A DNA stretch of 52,871 nucleotides from contig NZ_KE387254.1 of the NCBI RefSeq assembly GCF_000430785.1, forward strand, positions 1-52,871, written 5' to 3'. The notes beneath the pieces are model-generated. The model ran no database searches and was not told where the DNA came from. It saw only the letters and a program-made list of their open reading frames with translations. The DNA is from Ectobacillus panaciterrae DSM 19096. GTDB lineage: Bacteria; Bacillota; Bacilli; Bacillales; Bacillaceae_G. The position numbers and the translations under genes are program-made. This document shows, in pieces, positions 36,447-43,466 of this stretch; position 1 is the first letter of the stretch, and every line of letters begins with the position of its first letter.

Positions 36447-36704
36447 GTGGTTCAAAAACAAGTGGAAGTTGCTTTGAAATCCGGATTGCAAGCGCGTCCG
36501 GCTGCTCTATTCGTGCAAGAGGCAAACCGTTTTCAATCCGATGTTTTCATCGAGAAGGACGGTAAAAAGGTAAATGCTAAAAGTATTATGGGTCTTATGA
36601 GCTTAGCGGTAAGCGCGAACAGTACAATCACGATTATTGCGGAAGGAAACGACGAAGCGGCAGCCGTAGAGGCGTTAGTAACTTACGTACAAAAAGAAAG
36701 CTGA
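36447..36704 (+). CDS. crh: Catabolite repression HPr-like protein Crh
   Basis: This 85-residue protein is an HPr homologue that keeps the regulatory Ser46 (KSIMGLM) but has Gln at position 15 (SGLQARPAA) where HPr has the phosphotransfer His. That combination defines Crh: it is phosphorylated by HprK and serves as a CcpA cofactor but cannot take part in sugar transport. AAGGAGGAG precedes the GTG start. It shares a terminator with the convergent clpP. Confidence 0.96.
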   Translation: MVQKQVEVALKSGLQARPAALFVQEANRFQSDVFIEKDGKKVNAKSIMGLMSLAVSANSTITIIAEGNDEAAAVEALVTYVQKES

Positions 36705-36736
36705 AAAAGAGCTATCGCGCAGGCGATAGCTCTTTT
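36705..36736. terminator. Bidirectional terminator between crh and clpP
   Basis: AAAAGAGCTATCGC pairs exactly with GCGATAGCTCTTTT around GCAG. A residues on one side and T residues on the other let it serve both convergent genes. Confidence 0.9.
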
Positions 36737-36748
36737 GATGGTGCCATG

Positions 36749-37333
36749 TTATTTTTTTTCAGTAATGATTTGGTCAATTAAACCATACTCTAACGCTCTG
36801 TCGGCAGTCATGAAGTTGTCGCGTTCTGTATCGCGCTCAATAACCTCTAGCGGCTGACCTGTGCGTTCAGCAAGGATTTTGTTCAGCTTATCGCGCAAGA
36901 ACAAAATGCGCTTCGCTGCGATTTCGATTTCTGTTGCTTGGCCTTGTGCGCCGCCAAGCGGTTGGTGAATCATCACTTCGCTGTTAGGAAGGGTATAACG
37001 TTTTCCTTTTGCGCCAGCCGCAAGCAAGAAGGCACCCATAGAAGCTGCCATGCCGATACAAATAGTAGAAACCGGCGCTTTGATAAATTGCATCGTGTCA
37101 TAAATCGCCATGCCGGCTGTGATGGAGCCGCCTGGGCTGTTGATGTATAGATGAATTTCTTTCTCGGAATCTTGCGCTTCCAAGAATAAAAGCTGCGCTA
37201 CGATAGAGTTAGCGACGTTATCGTCGATTGCGCTTCCGAGCATGATGATGCGGTCCTTCAATAAGCGGGAATAGATGTCATATGCGCGTTCCCCGCGGTT
37301 TGTTTGTTCAATGACTGTAGGAATCAAATTCAT
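36749..37333 (-). CDS. clpP: ATP-dependent Clp protease proteolytic subunit
   Basis: The 194-residue serine protease has the catalytic triad Ser98 (GMAASMGAF), His123 (VMIHQPLGG) and Asp172 (ERDTERDNF). ClpP forms a double heptamer that degrades proteins fed by ClpX, ClpC or ClpE, in stress response, competence and sporulation. Its promoter carries a CtsR operator at 37522-37551. A family A repeat occupies most of the roughly 180-base untranslated leader. Confidence 0.97.
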   Translation of the reverse strand: MNLIPTVIEQTNRGERAYDIYSRLLKDRIIMLGSAIDDNVANSIVAQLLFLEAQDSEKEIHLYINSPGGSITAGMAIYDTMQFIKAPVSTICIGMAASMGAFLLAAGAKGKRYTLPNSEVMIHQPLGGAQGQATEIEIAAKRILFLRDKLNKILAERTGQPLEVIERDTERDNFMTADRALEYGLIDQIITEKK

Positions 37334-37383
37334 GAATATTCCTCCTTTATTGGAAATAAGAAAGTAAAAAAACTTTGGGTAGA

Positions 37384-37505
37384 TGTCCAGCTCCGCCGGC
37401 TAGGCGCTGCCGCCTAAGAACCTCCGCCACAAAAAAGCAAAAAGCGCTTTTTAGGGCGGAGAACCTTAGACTCTGCGCCTGAACGAGCCGGCTGTGCTTT
37501 TCTTG
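37384..37505 (+). repeat. Family A palindromic intergenic repeat, copy 4, in the clpP leader
   Basis: A single unit reads GTCCAGCTCCGCCGGCTAGG, AAGAACCTCCGCC, AAAAAGCAAAAAGCGCTTTTT, GGCGGAGAACCT, GAACGAGCCGGCTGTGCTTTTC. It lies between the clpP -10 box (37522-37527, minus strand) and the clpP start, so on the minus strand it is transcribed as part of the clpP 5' leader. Confidence 0.88.
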
Positions 37506-37521
37506 GTAATCTCTCATTCAT

Positions 37522-37551
37522 ATAATACAATTATGGTCAAGAAAGGTCAAA
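37522..37551 (-). promoter_or_regulatory. clpP promoter with overlapping CtsR operator
   Basis: On the minus strand TTGACC (37545-37550), a 17-base spacer and TATTAT (37522-37527) form a sigma-A promoter. On the plus strand GGTCAAG-AAA-GGTCAAA (37535-37551) matches the CtsR heptad direct repeat (A/G)GTCAAA-NAN-(A/G)GTCAAA with one mismatch and covers the -35 and spacer. Heat-shock repression by CtsR is expected. Confidence 0.88.
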
Positions 37552-37738
37552 CGAAACCACTTGCTTTTATGTATTTTCTAAAATTGAAAAAGAAGTTTGT
37601 TTAATCTTATTCGATATGAATTAGACTTTCCCTTCTTTTCTGTCTGTCATCATCATAACCGAATGATGTGATTTTAAACGTGTCCGATTTCGAAAACTCT
37701 GCTCCCTTTCTGCTAATAAAGCCGAAAAGGTGATAAAA

Positions 37739-37776
37739 ATAAAAGAACGCTTAACTATGCAGAAACGTTCTTTTTA
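37739..37776 (-). terminator. Terminator after the DUF421 gene
   Basis: AAAAGAACG and CGTTCTTTTT form a stem with A and T tracts on its outer sides, so it can stop the minus-strand spore operon (and possibly plus-strand reads). Confidence 0.75.
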
Positions 37777-37784
37777 GAGATTCT

Positions 37785-38654
37785 CTATTCTTTTAGGAGG
37801 TAGGTTACCTTATCTAAAATTCTCTGCATACGTGCAGCATTCTTTTCATACATGTTTTGAGCTGTAATCGAATTTGTTTCCAGAGCGAACAGTTCAAGGT
37901 CAGCTTGGCATTTTTTCAAGGCAGCCAACAACAATGGTTTTCCTTGAGGAGAAGGAGTTTGAATTTTATCATCATATAAATCAACAGTAAGCTGTCCAAA
38001 GGAGTCCACTTGACCGATAAATACGTTATCCAAAGTAACTCCCAGCTTTTCCAGCTCAGTGTGAAGCCATTCTTGATTATGGCCGCTCGCTGAAAGAGGC
38101 TGATTTAATAATTTTCCATCCATAATTACTGCTTGCGATTCTTTCTCTTGCGCCACTGTCAATCCGAGAATCTTTGGAGTAATCGGTTGGTTTTCTTTCT
38201 TTAATAAAACGTTTAAATCGCCGCTTGGTTCCAATAAAGCAAACTCTACATCTGCCACGTTGAACACATCTTTTCTGCGCAGCAACTCCAGCATTTCATC
38301 GATGGTATACTTTTCTTTCTTTAAATTGTCTTCAAGAACTTTTCCGTCCTTAATAAAGATAGTGGCTTCTCCCTCTATAAAATTCCGCGCCCGTTTGCTT
38401 TTTAAAGAAATAAGACCAGCGATAAAAGGTACTACAGCCCAGACCAGCATACTATAGAGACCGTGTAAATAATTTTGTTCAAGTCCCGTCGATACCTCAG
38501 CAGCAATACTACCAATAGTGATGCCTACTACGTATTCGAAGAATGAAAGTTGCGATATTTGTCTTTTTCCTAGCCATTTTGTCAATAAAAACAAAATAAC
38601 TAAAAAGCTGAAGGAACGTAAGATTAGAACCAGCCATTGCGGTAACTCAGGCAT
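37785..38654 (-). CDS. 2Duf-type spore membrane protein (DUF421 + C-terminal DUF1657)
   Basis: The 289-residue product has three N-terminal membrane helices (about 8-85), a DUF421 domain as in YetF, and a C-terminal stretch (about 240-289, LLAALKKCQADLELFALETN) that lines up with the separate DUF1657 proteins of this operon (LASLKGAQANLSTFAQNATD). That fused architecture is the 2Duf protein, which has been linked to spore inner-membrane properties and heat resistance in spoVA2mob-bearing bacilli. It is the last gene of the operon, 18 bases after a DUF1657 gene. Confidence 0.85.
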   Translation of the reverse strand: MPELPQWLVLILRSFSFLVILFLLTKWLGKRQISQLSFFEYVVGITIGSIAAEVSTGLEQNYLHGLYSMLVWAVVPFIAGLISLKSKRARNFIEGEATIFIKDGKVLEDNLKKEKYTIDEMLELLRRKDVFNVADVEFALLEPSGDLNVLLKKENQPITPKILGLTVAQEKESQAVIMDGKLLNQPLSASGHNQEWLHTELEKLGVTLDNVFIGQVDSFGQLTVDLYDDKIQTPSPQGKPLLLAALKKCQADLELFALETNSITAQNMYEKNAARMQRILDKVTYLLKE

Positions 38655-38672
38655 TTATTTTCCCCCTTTCAA

Positions 38673-38879
38673 TTAAAATCCTTTATATTGAGGTTCTTCG
38701 TGTTCCAGTGCACCAACTCTTTTTTGAATATCCATTATCACATCGTCCATTTCGAGCATGCATTCATGAAAAATCCGTTTTGCCTCTTCATCAGTGGCAT
38801 TTTGAGCGAAGGTGCTTAAGTTTGCCTGCGCGCCTTTCAAACTCGCAAGACAAGATTTCACACTTGAAACTACAGTCAT
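38673..38879 (-). CDS. DUF1657 protein, second copy in the spoVA-type operon
   Basis: This 68-residue, mostly helical cytosolic protein begins MTVVSSVKSCLASLKGAQAN and ends EEPQYKGF. It is clearly paralogous to the 67-residue product of 41568-41771 (MTVINNLKQTVSGLKSAQAS, ending EEPQYKQ). Pairs of DUF1657 genes flanking spoVAC-D-E are a hallmark of spoVA2mob-type operons. Function is unknown. Confidence 0.85.
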   Translation of the reverse strand: MTVVSSVKSCLASLKGAQANLSTFAQNATDEEAKRIFHECMLEMDDVIMDIQKRVGALEHEEPQYKGF

Positions 38880-38891
38880 TCAAAACACCTC

Positions 38892-39242
38892 TTATCCTTT
38901 TGGTTTAAATAATAGAGCACCAATAAAACCGAAGATGACAGCTGCAGATACACCTGCGCTCGTTACTTTGAACATACCTGTTATAACGCCTATCAATCCG
39001 TGCTTTTCCGCTTCCGCCATTGCCCCGTGCACAAGGGCGTTTCCGAAGCTTGTAATCGGAACTGTTGCACCGGCTCCGGCGAAGTCGATCAGCGGTTCAT
39101 ATAAATTGATTCCGTCTAATATGGCGCCAATCACAACAAGCGTAGACATTGTGTGAGCAGGTGTAAGCTTAAATACATCGAACATAATTTGACCAATGAC
39201 GCAAATGATTCCCCCTATCACAAAAGCCCAAAAGAAGATCAT
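38892..39242 (-). CDS. spoVAE: Stage V sporulation protein AE (SpoVAEb type)
   Basis: The 116-residue membrane protein has several helices and the [20 protein letters not shown] segment, which resembles the corresponding region of SpoVAC (GAGTAVPVTGFGNSVIAACI). SpoVA proteins form the channel that moves dipicolinic acid into the forespore during sporulation and out during germination. Its start abuts the spoVAD stop, so the two are translated together. Confidence 0.92.
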   Translation of the reverse strand: MIFFWAFVIGGIICVIGQIMFDVFKLTPAHTMSTLVVIGAILDGINLYEPLIDFAGAGATVPITSFGNALVHGAMAEAEKHGLIGVITGMFKVTSAGVSAAVIFGFIGALLFKPKG

Positions 39243-40256
39243 TTATTGTGCACCTCCGAACTCGATGGATACTGCGTGTGCAATACACGGAATCGTTTCG
39301 TTTTGCTGAAAGGTTAAAGGAGACAGCAAAGCGCCTGTTGCCACTACAAGTATTTTGCTAAATTCTCCTTTTTTCATTCGGTTTAGCAAATGACCGTAAA
39401 CAACGGTTGCGGAACAGCCTGCGCCGCTTGCGCCGGCTAAAACCGGCTGATCTTCTCTGTAGATGATTAATCCGCAATCTTGAAACTGCTCGTTCGGTAT
39501 AGAAAATCCGTGTTTATGCATTAAGTCAAGGGCGGTCTCCCGTCCGATTTGTCCAAGATCCCCTGTTACAATCAAGTCATAGTAGGATGGGTCAATTTGG
39601 CGCTCCCTTAAATGTGCTTCTATTGTGTCAACTGCAGCCGGAGCCATGGCGCCTCCCATATTGAACGGATCGGTTAATCCCATATCCACGATTTTTCCTA
39701 TTGTTGCGGAAGTAACATAAGGGCCTTCGCCTTGCTCGCTTAACAGGGCAACGCCTGCCCCTGTCACAGTCCACTGAGCGGTAGGAGGCTTCTGGCCCCC
39801 GTATTCAGTGGGATACCGGAATTGCTTCTCTACGGCGGTGTTATGGCTTGATGCACCTGTCAGCAAGTATTTGGCACCTTTTCCGTTTACGATAAATGCG
39901 CCTAAAGCAAGTCCCTCCATTGACGTGGAACAAGCGCCAAACAACCCGAAATAAGGCAGTCCCAGTGTACGGGAGGCAAAGCTTGAGGGAGTGATTTGAT
40001 TGATAAGATCCCCTGCCAATATGAATTGAATATCATCTGTGCGCAGCTTCGCTTTTTCTGTCGCCCTTTTACAAGCTTCTTCCAAAAGGATTTTATGCGC
40101 CTTTTCGTAGGTGTCTTGGCCCATCCATAAATCCTCATGAAGAAGATCGAAATCTTCAGGAATGTTTCCGTTTGCCTCAAAAGGACCTCCAACTACACCA
40201 GTCGAGAGAATTACTGGCTTATTTTCAAATATCCATGTGCGGTGTCCTTGTAACAT
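39243..40256 (-). CDS. spoVAD: Stage V sporulation protein AD
   Basis: The 337-residue product has the thiolase/ketoacyl-synthase-like fold known for SpoVAD: ACSTSMEGLALGAFIVNGKGA carries the equivalent of the active-site Cys region and GASGAGCSA lies near the C-terminus. SpoVAD binds dipicolinic acid on the coat-facing side of the spore inner membrane. The spoVAC stop and this ATG are adjacent, with GGGGAGG as ribosome site. Confidence 0.95.
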   Translation of the reverse strand: MLQGHRTWIFENKPVILSTGVVGGPFEANGNIPEDFDLLHEDLWMGQDTYEKAHKILLEEACKRATEKAKLRTDDIQFILAGDLINQITPSSFASRTLGLPYFGLFGACSTSMEGLALGAFIVNGKGAKYLLTGASSHNTAVEKQFRYPTEYGGQKPPTAQWTVTGAGVALLSEQGEGPYVTSATIGKIVDMGLTDPFNMGGAMAPAAVDTIEAHLRERQIDPSYYDLIVTGDLGQIGRETALDLMHKHGFSIPNEQFQDCGLIIYREDQPVLAGASGAGCSATVVYGHLLNRMKKGEFSKILVVATGALLSPLTFQQNETIPCIAHAVSIEFGGAQ

Positions 40257-40733
40257 TTACTGACCTCCCCATTGCATCCAAATGGTTTTAATAATTGCAA
40301 TGACAAAGGCGGAGAAAACCCCAAACAGAATGACCGATCCGGCCAGTTTGAACATGTTGCCGCCTACACCTAGAACGAATCCTTCTGTACGGTGTTCAAT
40401 ACAAGCAGCTATAACCGAATTTCCAAAGCCGGTAACCGGAACGGCTGTGCCGGCGCCGCCGAATTGAGCCAATCGGTCATAAATGCCGAATCCTGTCAGA
40501 AGCATTGAAATAAAAATCATGGTAGCTACAGTAGGATTGCCTGCCGACCTTTCCGTAAAATCAAAGTAAGTAATATACATAGTAGAGATAAGTTGACCAA
40601 TTAAACAAATCAATCCGCCGACAAAAAATGCCTTGATACAATTTTTTAAAATCGGCCGCTTGATTTCGCGCTCACTTGCAAATTTCTGATATTCCTGCTG
40701 GGCAGGCGTCAGATTCTTATTTTTTTTTGACAT
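40257..40733 (-). CDS. spoVAC: Stage V sporulation protein AC
   Basis: The 158-residue membrane protein has a charged cytosolic N-terminus (SKKNKNLTPAQQEYQKFASE) followed by about four helices and the GAGTAVPVTGFGNSV signature. SpoVAC is a mechanosensitive channel component for dipicolinic acid release. The upstream neighbour in the operon (lipoprotein) is separated by a 289-base block of family A and C repeats, unlike the tight spacing downstream. Confidence 0.95.
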   Translation of the reverse strand: MSKKNKNLTPAQQEYQKFASEREIKRPILKNCIKAFFVGGLICLIGQLISTMYITYFDFTERSAGNPTVATMIFISMLLTGFGIYDRLAQFGGAGTAVPVTGFGNSVIAACIEHRTEGFVLGVGGNMFKLAGSVILFGVFSAFVIAIIKTIWMQWGGQ

Positions 40734-40784
40734 ATGAACTCTTCCTTTTTATAAAGAATAAAAAAATATAAAATTGGGGGACAT

Positions 40785-41013
40785 GTCTAGCTCCTCCTGT
40801 CAGAGAACCTTCCCCCATAAGATGAAACTTCATCCATGGAGGTGATTTTCCTCCATGGATGTTAGTTGAATCAATCGGGCTCTTAGCGTCCGTTTGTCCA
40901 CCTTGTCTAAACATCTAAGTTACGGACGCTTAGAGCGGGATAAAGGCAAAAAGCGCCTTTTTGGGTAGGGAACCTCTGCCTTCCGGAGCTGACCGAGCCG
41001 GTTCCGCTTTTCT
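40785..41013 (+). repeat. Composite family A repeat carrying a nested family C element, copy 5
   Basis: Left part: GTCTAGCTCCTCCTGTCAGAGAACC then CCCCCATAA. Right part: ATAAAGGCAAAAAGCGCC, GGGAACCTCTGCC, GAGCCGGTTCCGCTTTTC. The family C unit (40821-40939) lies between them. The block sits inside the spore operon, between the lipoprotein and spoVAC genes. The same composite, with the same junctions, occurs at 49079-49318. Confidence 0.88.
40821..40939 (+). repeat. Family C bcr-like structured element, copy 2 (nested)
   Basis: The 119-bp unit starts GATGAAACTTCATC and ends TTAGAGCGGG, flanked by ATAA on both sides (40817-40820 and 40940-40943). It holds the hairpin ATCCATGGAGG/CCTCCATGGAT and a longer-range pair AGCGTCCGT/ACGGACGCT. 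Compared with the copies at 26.5 and 49.1 kb the hairpin sequence changes but pairing is kept. Confidence 0.85.
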
Positions 41014-41022
41014 GATAAAACA

Positions 41023-41487
41023 TCAAGTATCGGAATGCATGTCCTCTTTTATTTTTTTTATCTTTTTCTCTATTGTTTTCTTGTCTGCTTTTTTGTTTTT
41101 GATGTCCTTTTTCAGCTTTCCAATCAGCATGAAGATTTTTTTATCGACACTTACATAGATTTTTAAATCAGGGTAAGCGACATCCAGTTTTTTCTTCATT
41201 TTCTTTTTTAAACGGTCCAATTGAAAGCGTTCATGGTGTTGAGGTAGTGCAGCAACATACAGCTCTTTATCCGAAACAATAGCTTTGGCAGCTGTTATTT
41301 CTTCCATGGATCGAATTTGCTTTTCAGCATTTTGAGCGGGAAGCTGGTTGTAGGAGTTCGTGCTGATTTTCATTAATGATGTCTCATTTTTTTTTGCTGT
41401 TTTTTTATCTTTTTCATTGCTGCAGCCGATAAGCGGATGTAATAAAGAAATAGATAGTAAAATTTTTACAGCTAGACCTTTTTGCAT
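41023..41487 (-). CDS. YhcN/YlaJ-type sporulation lipoprotein
   Basis: The 154-residue product begins with a lipoprotein signal (AVKILLSISLLHPLIGC, Cys22). A lysine-rich linker, a YhcN/YlaJ-like domain (KAIVSDKELYVAALPQHHER...KIYVSVDKKIFMLIGKL) and a very basic, probably coiled tail follow. A YhcN-like lipoprotein in this position is part of the spoVA2mob gene set; homologues sit in the spore inner membrane. Confidence 0.82.
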   Translation of the reverse strand: MQKGLAVKILLSISLLHPLIGCSNEKDKKTAKKNETSLMKISTNSYNQLPAQNAEKQIRSMEEITAAKAIVSDKELYVAALPQHHERFQLDRLKKKMKKKLDVAYPDLKIYVSVDKKIFMLIGKLKKDIKNKKADKKTIEKKIKKIKEDMHSDT

Positions 41488-41521
41488 CCTATCATTCCAT
41501 TTCCAGTGGTTTATGTAATTG

Positions 41522-41555
41522 AGTAAAAAGAAGGGTGATCTTTGATCATCCTTCT
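41522..41555 (-). terminator. Terminator between the first DUF1657 gene and the lipoprotein gene
   Basis: A 12-bp stem (AGAAGGGTGATC/GATCATCCTTCT on the plus strand, three-base loop) is followed on the minus strand by TTTTTACTC. It suggests that the first DUF1657 gene is made in excess over the rest of the operon, by partial read-through. Confidence 0.75.
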
Positions 41556-41567
41556 CTGCTGATGTTA

Positions 41568-41771
41568 TTACTGCTTGTACTGAGGCTCTTCTGTTTCAAC
41601 CTGCTGAATGCGCGGGTTTAAGGAATCGATAATGCTTTGTGTTTGTTGAGCAGCATTTTTGAACAACTGTTTTGCTTGCTGGTTGTCAGTGTCAAGGGCA
41701 AAACCTTCCAAGCTTGCTTGGGCGCTCTTTAATCCAGAAACGGTTTGTTTAAGATTGTTAATAACTGTCAT
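41568..41771 (-). CDS. DUF1657 protein, first copy in the spoVA-type operon
   Basis: The 67-residue helical protein (MTVINNLKQTVSGLKSAQAS...EEPQYKQ) is the first gene of the minus-strand spore operon, with AAGGAGGAG before its ATG. It is paralogous to 38673-38879 and to the C-terminus of the DUF421 protein, so this operon holds three DUF1657 modules. Function is unknown; expression is expected in the forespore. Confidence 0.85.
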   Translation of the reverse strand: MTVINNLKQTVSGLKSAQASLEGFALDTDNQQAKQLFKNAAQQTQSIIDSLNPRIQQVETEEPQYKQ

Positions 41772-41810
41772 GATTTTACTCCTCCTTAAATGAAATTGAA
41801 GTACAAGATT

Positions 41811-41840
41811 TAGAATGCCTCATTCTCATTGAAATACTAT
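41811..41840 (-). promoter_or_regulatory. Candidate forespore (SigG/SigF) promoter of the spoVA-type operon
   Basis: On the minus strand CATTCTA (41811-41817) fits the sigma-G -10 consensus CATWMTA. Upstream AT-rich strings (ATAGTA, 17-base spacer; GTATT, 15-base spacer) are only partial -35 matches. It lies 40 bases before the first gene. Forespore control is expected for spoVA genes. Confidence 0.4.
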
Positions 41841-41901
41841 TTCCAATTTTAGTAACTAAAGAAAATATAGAAATAAACAGGCCAATATGTTTAAAAACGT
41901 T

Positions 41902-42083
41902 ATATATACAAGTGAATAAAAAAACCTTTTTTATAGTGGGAAGAGATCATCCGGCGACGTACAGAAGCGGTCAAACCTTTGTAGTGGTTCATGCAAGGGT
42001 AGACCAGAGAGAAGAAGCATACCATACTCCCTTTTGGTTGCACATAGCACATGGACATGTCGAAATTATCATTCACTCTATAG
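41902..42083 (+). mobile_element. Family B MITE-like element, copy 4
   Basis: The 182-bp unit runs from ATATATACAAGTGAATAAA to ATTATCATTCACTCTATAG, with near-inverted ends. It shares GATCATCCGGCGACGT, AGAAGCGGTCAAACC, TTCATGCAAGGGTA and CTCCCTTTTGGTTGCACATA with the other copies. It lies between the spore operon promoter and the tRNA-Arg promoter. Confidence 0.88.
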
Positions 42084-42147
42084 ATTGAATAGCCAAGGAA
42101 ATCTCATGTGCTTGCGCCGAGCAAATAGGCTGCGTTGCTTTTTAGGC

Positions 42148-42176
42148 TTGCGTGAGAAGGCTAAAAGCGTTATAAT
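42148..42176 (+). promoter_or_regulatory. Promoter of tRNA-Arg
   Basis: TTGCGT, a 17-base spacer and a perfect TATAAT. The predicted start near 42183 gives a leader of about 120 bases before the tRNA, which contains a GGACAC/GTGTCC hairpin. Confidence 0.75.
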
Positions 42177-42303
42177 AGCGTATGTAACATTTCGGACACA
42201 TAGCATTAGGTGTTCGTGTCCTGCGTCAAATTTTCGGGAAGAACAAACGGAAACGAGACGGAGGCTAAACAGTAATATCATCGTATTTGTAACGATGTAA
42301 TTT

Positions 42304-42379
42304 GCGCTCGTAGCTCAGTCGGATAGAGCGGTGGTTTCCGGTACCACGTCTTGCGGGGGTTCGAGTCCCTCCGAGCGCG
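42304..42379 (+). tRNA. tRNA-Arg (anticodon CCG)
   Basis: The cloverleaf is complete: acceptor GCGCTCG/CGAGCGC, D arm GCTC...GAGC, anticodon stem GTGGT/ACCAC with loop TTCCGGT, T arm GGGGG-TTCGAGT-CCCTC and discriminator G. The anticodon CCG decodes CGG arginine codons. CCA is not encoded. B. subtilis also has a CCG tRNA-Arg near clpP (trnQ), from memory. Confidence 0.95.
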
Positions 42380-42532
42380 TAAACCTTGATGTGACAGCGT
42401 TTGTGACGATATCAGCGCTGTTAAAATGGCGCGAGAGGACGGAAGTACGAAACGTCCTAACGCGGGTTTAAGCGGTTAGGAGTCGCGTATACGTACGTAT
42501 TATGCGCCAAAAACTTAATAATATTTAAGCGG

Positions 42533-42573
42533 AAAACCTCCGTCTGAAATTCGTTTCAGATTGGGGTTTTTTT
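42533..42573 (+). terminator. Rho-independent terminator about 150 bases after tRNA-Arg
   Basis: AAAACCTCCGTCTGAAA pairs with TTTCAGATTGGGGTTTT around a TTCG tetraloop and ends in seven T residues. It probably ends the tRNA transcript, leaving a 3' trailer of about 150 bases. Confidence 0.92.
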
Positions 42574-42601
42574 GTTGTCTAAAAAACGTATCGTAAAACG
42601 C

Positions 42602-42666
42602 AGAAAAGACCTTATGCGAAAGCGTATGTACCGCTACGGGCAATTAGCGGGGCTTTTCTTTTTTAG
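42602..42666 (+). terminator. Branched terminator-like structure
   Basis: AGAAAAG...CTTTTCT closes a junction that can hold two hairpins, TATGC-GAAA-GCGTA and CCGCTA...TAGCGG, and is followed by a T run. It is the second of three terminator-like structures in this gene-free stretch. Confidence 0.6.
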
Positions 42667-42671
42667 TAGCC

Positions 42672-42780
42672 TTGCACGTCGGGAAAGATGGATATATAAC
42701 GAATAACCTAATAATGCCTTACGTGCCTGCTACGTTATGTGAAGAGCCTGTGCTATAACTGGCGACAGGCTTCTTTTTTA
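42672..42780 (+). ncRNA. Candidate small RNA with own promoter and terminator
   Basis: TTGCAC (42672-42677), a 17-base spacer and TATAAC (42695-42700) form a plausible promoter. A terminator with stem AGCCTGT/ACAGGCT and TCTTTTTT ends at about 42779. The predicted RNA of about 72 bases has no open reading frame of note. Confidence 0.4.
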
Positions 42781-42784
42781 TGGA

Positions 42785-42943
42785 TTAGGGTTTAGATAAG
42801 AACGGCGATAGCCATTTAAAATAGCTTAAAACAGAGAGAATTATAATTAGAAATCCAATAGCACCGCCCCAAGTAATATTGGGCATTTTTTCGTTAGTAT
42901 CCTTACTACAATCACTTGTATTACCGATTTTGTACCTACTCAA
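42785..42943 (-). CDS. Small hypothetical single-span membrane protein
   Basis: From TTG 42943, which follows a G-rich ribosome-site-like run, a 52-residue frame (SRYKIGNTSDCSKDTNEKMP, then a helix WGGAIGFLIIILSVLSYF and KWLSPFLSKP) reads to 42785. An ATG farther up (43006) would give 73 residues, and an internal ATG (42886) gives 33. I do not recognise a family. It lies in the AT-rich island after the tRNA. Confidence 0.4.
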   Translation of the reverse strand: MSRYKIGNTSDCSKDTNEKMPNITWGGAIGFLIIILSVLSYFKWLSPFLSKP

Positions 42944-43011
42944 AGTGTTCGCCCCCCCATATATTCTTAAAAATCGGCTGTAATTGGGCTTGTTTAAAAC
43001 TGGCATGCTTA

Positions 43012-43101
43012 TTATTTTTTGCTTCTCATAAGGCTATGCATAAACAGGAGCAGAAAGAAAAAGTAGAGTAATGCGCAAAAGCCCTTACGTTTAATTTGCA
43101 T
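43012..43101 (-). CDS. Very small hydrophobic peptide, hypothetical
   Basis: From ATG 43101 the frame gives 29 residues (MQIKRKGFCALLYFFFLLLF, then MHSLMRSKK): a basic end followed by a hydrophobic helix. AAAGAAGC precedes it. A longer frame from 43209 is possible. It resembles small phage or toxin-like membrane peptides only in general character, so this is a tentative call. Confidence 0.25.
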   Translation of the reverse strand: MQIKRKGFCALLYFFFLLLFMHSLMRSKK

Positions 43102-43183
43102 AGAAGCTTCTTTTTTGTGTATTGGTTTTATATAACAGATGTTAATTTGTTTTCTTGTGTAACAATACAACAGAACCAATAAA

Positions 43184-43339
43184 ATGATATCTAAGGGGGC
43201 GTTTGACATCGAAGATCTGGATTTTTATAAAAATATTTCAATAAAAGTATGTAGTGGATGTGGCTGGAAAATGGATGAACAACACGAATCTTACCTACAC
43301 ATGTGCGAACATTGTAGAGAGATAATCGATGAACAATAA
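43184..43339 (+). CDS. Small CxxC zinc-ribbon-like hypothetical protein
   Basis: The 51-residue frame contains KVCSGCGWKMDEQHESYLHM then CEHCREIIDEQ, that is two CxxC knuckles about 15 residues apart, typical of a zinc ribbon. The ATG lacks a good ribosome site, whereas GGGGGCG lies inside the frame at 43196-43202, so the true start may differ. It is in the accessory island between tRNA-Arg and cwlJ. No function is assigned. Confidence 0.4.
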   Translation: MISKGAFDIEDLDFYKNISIKVCSGCGWKMDEQHESYLHMCEHCREIIDEQ

Positions 43340-43377
43340 GGTTACGCCTTCTTTCATTTGAAGGCAATCGAAGCACA

Positions 43378-43466
43378 TAAGCGAATAGTGAAAAGGCGAA
43401 AACGTTAATCTTTCACAAAATTAGATACGAAAAAAGAACGGTTTCGCCTTCACTATTTGTTCGCTT
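43378..43466. other. Long imperfect inverted repeat overlapping a 3' gene end
   Basis: GCGAATAGTGAAAAGGCGAAAACG (43380-43403) is mirrored by the sequence ending CGCCTTCACTATTTGTTCGC near 43466. The right arm lies within the stop-codon region of the minus-strand gene 43453-43980. It could be a terminator-like fold or the trace of an inverted duplication. Confidence 0.55.

Noticed and set aside
42577-42709. Basic 43-residue frame starting MSKKRIVKRRKDLMRKRMY
   Set aside because: There is no ribosome site, and the frame runs through the branched terminator structure; RNA structure explains the sequence better.
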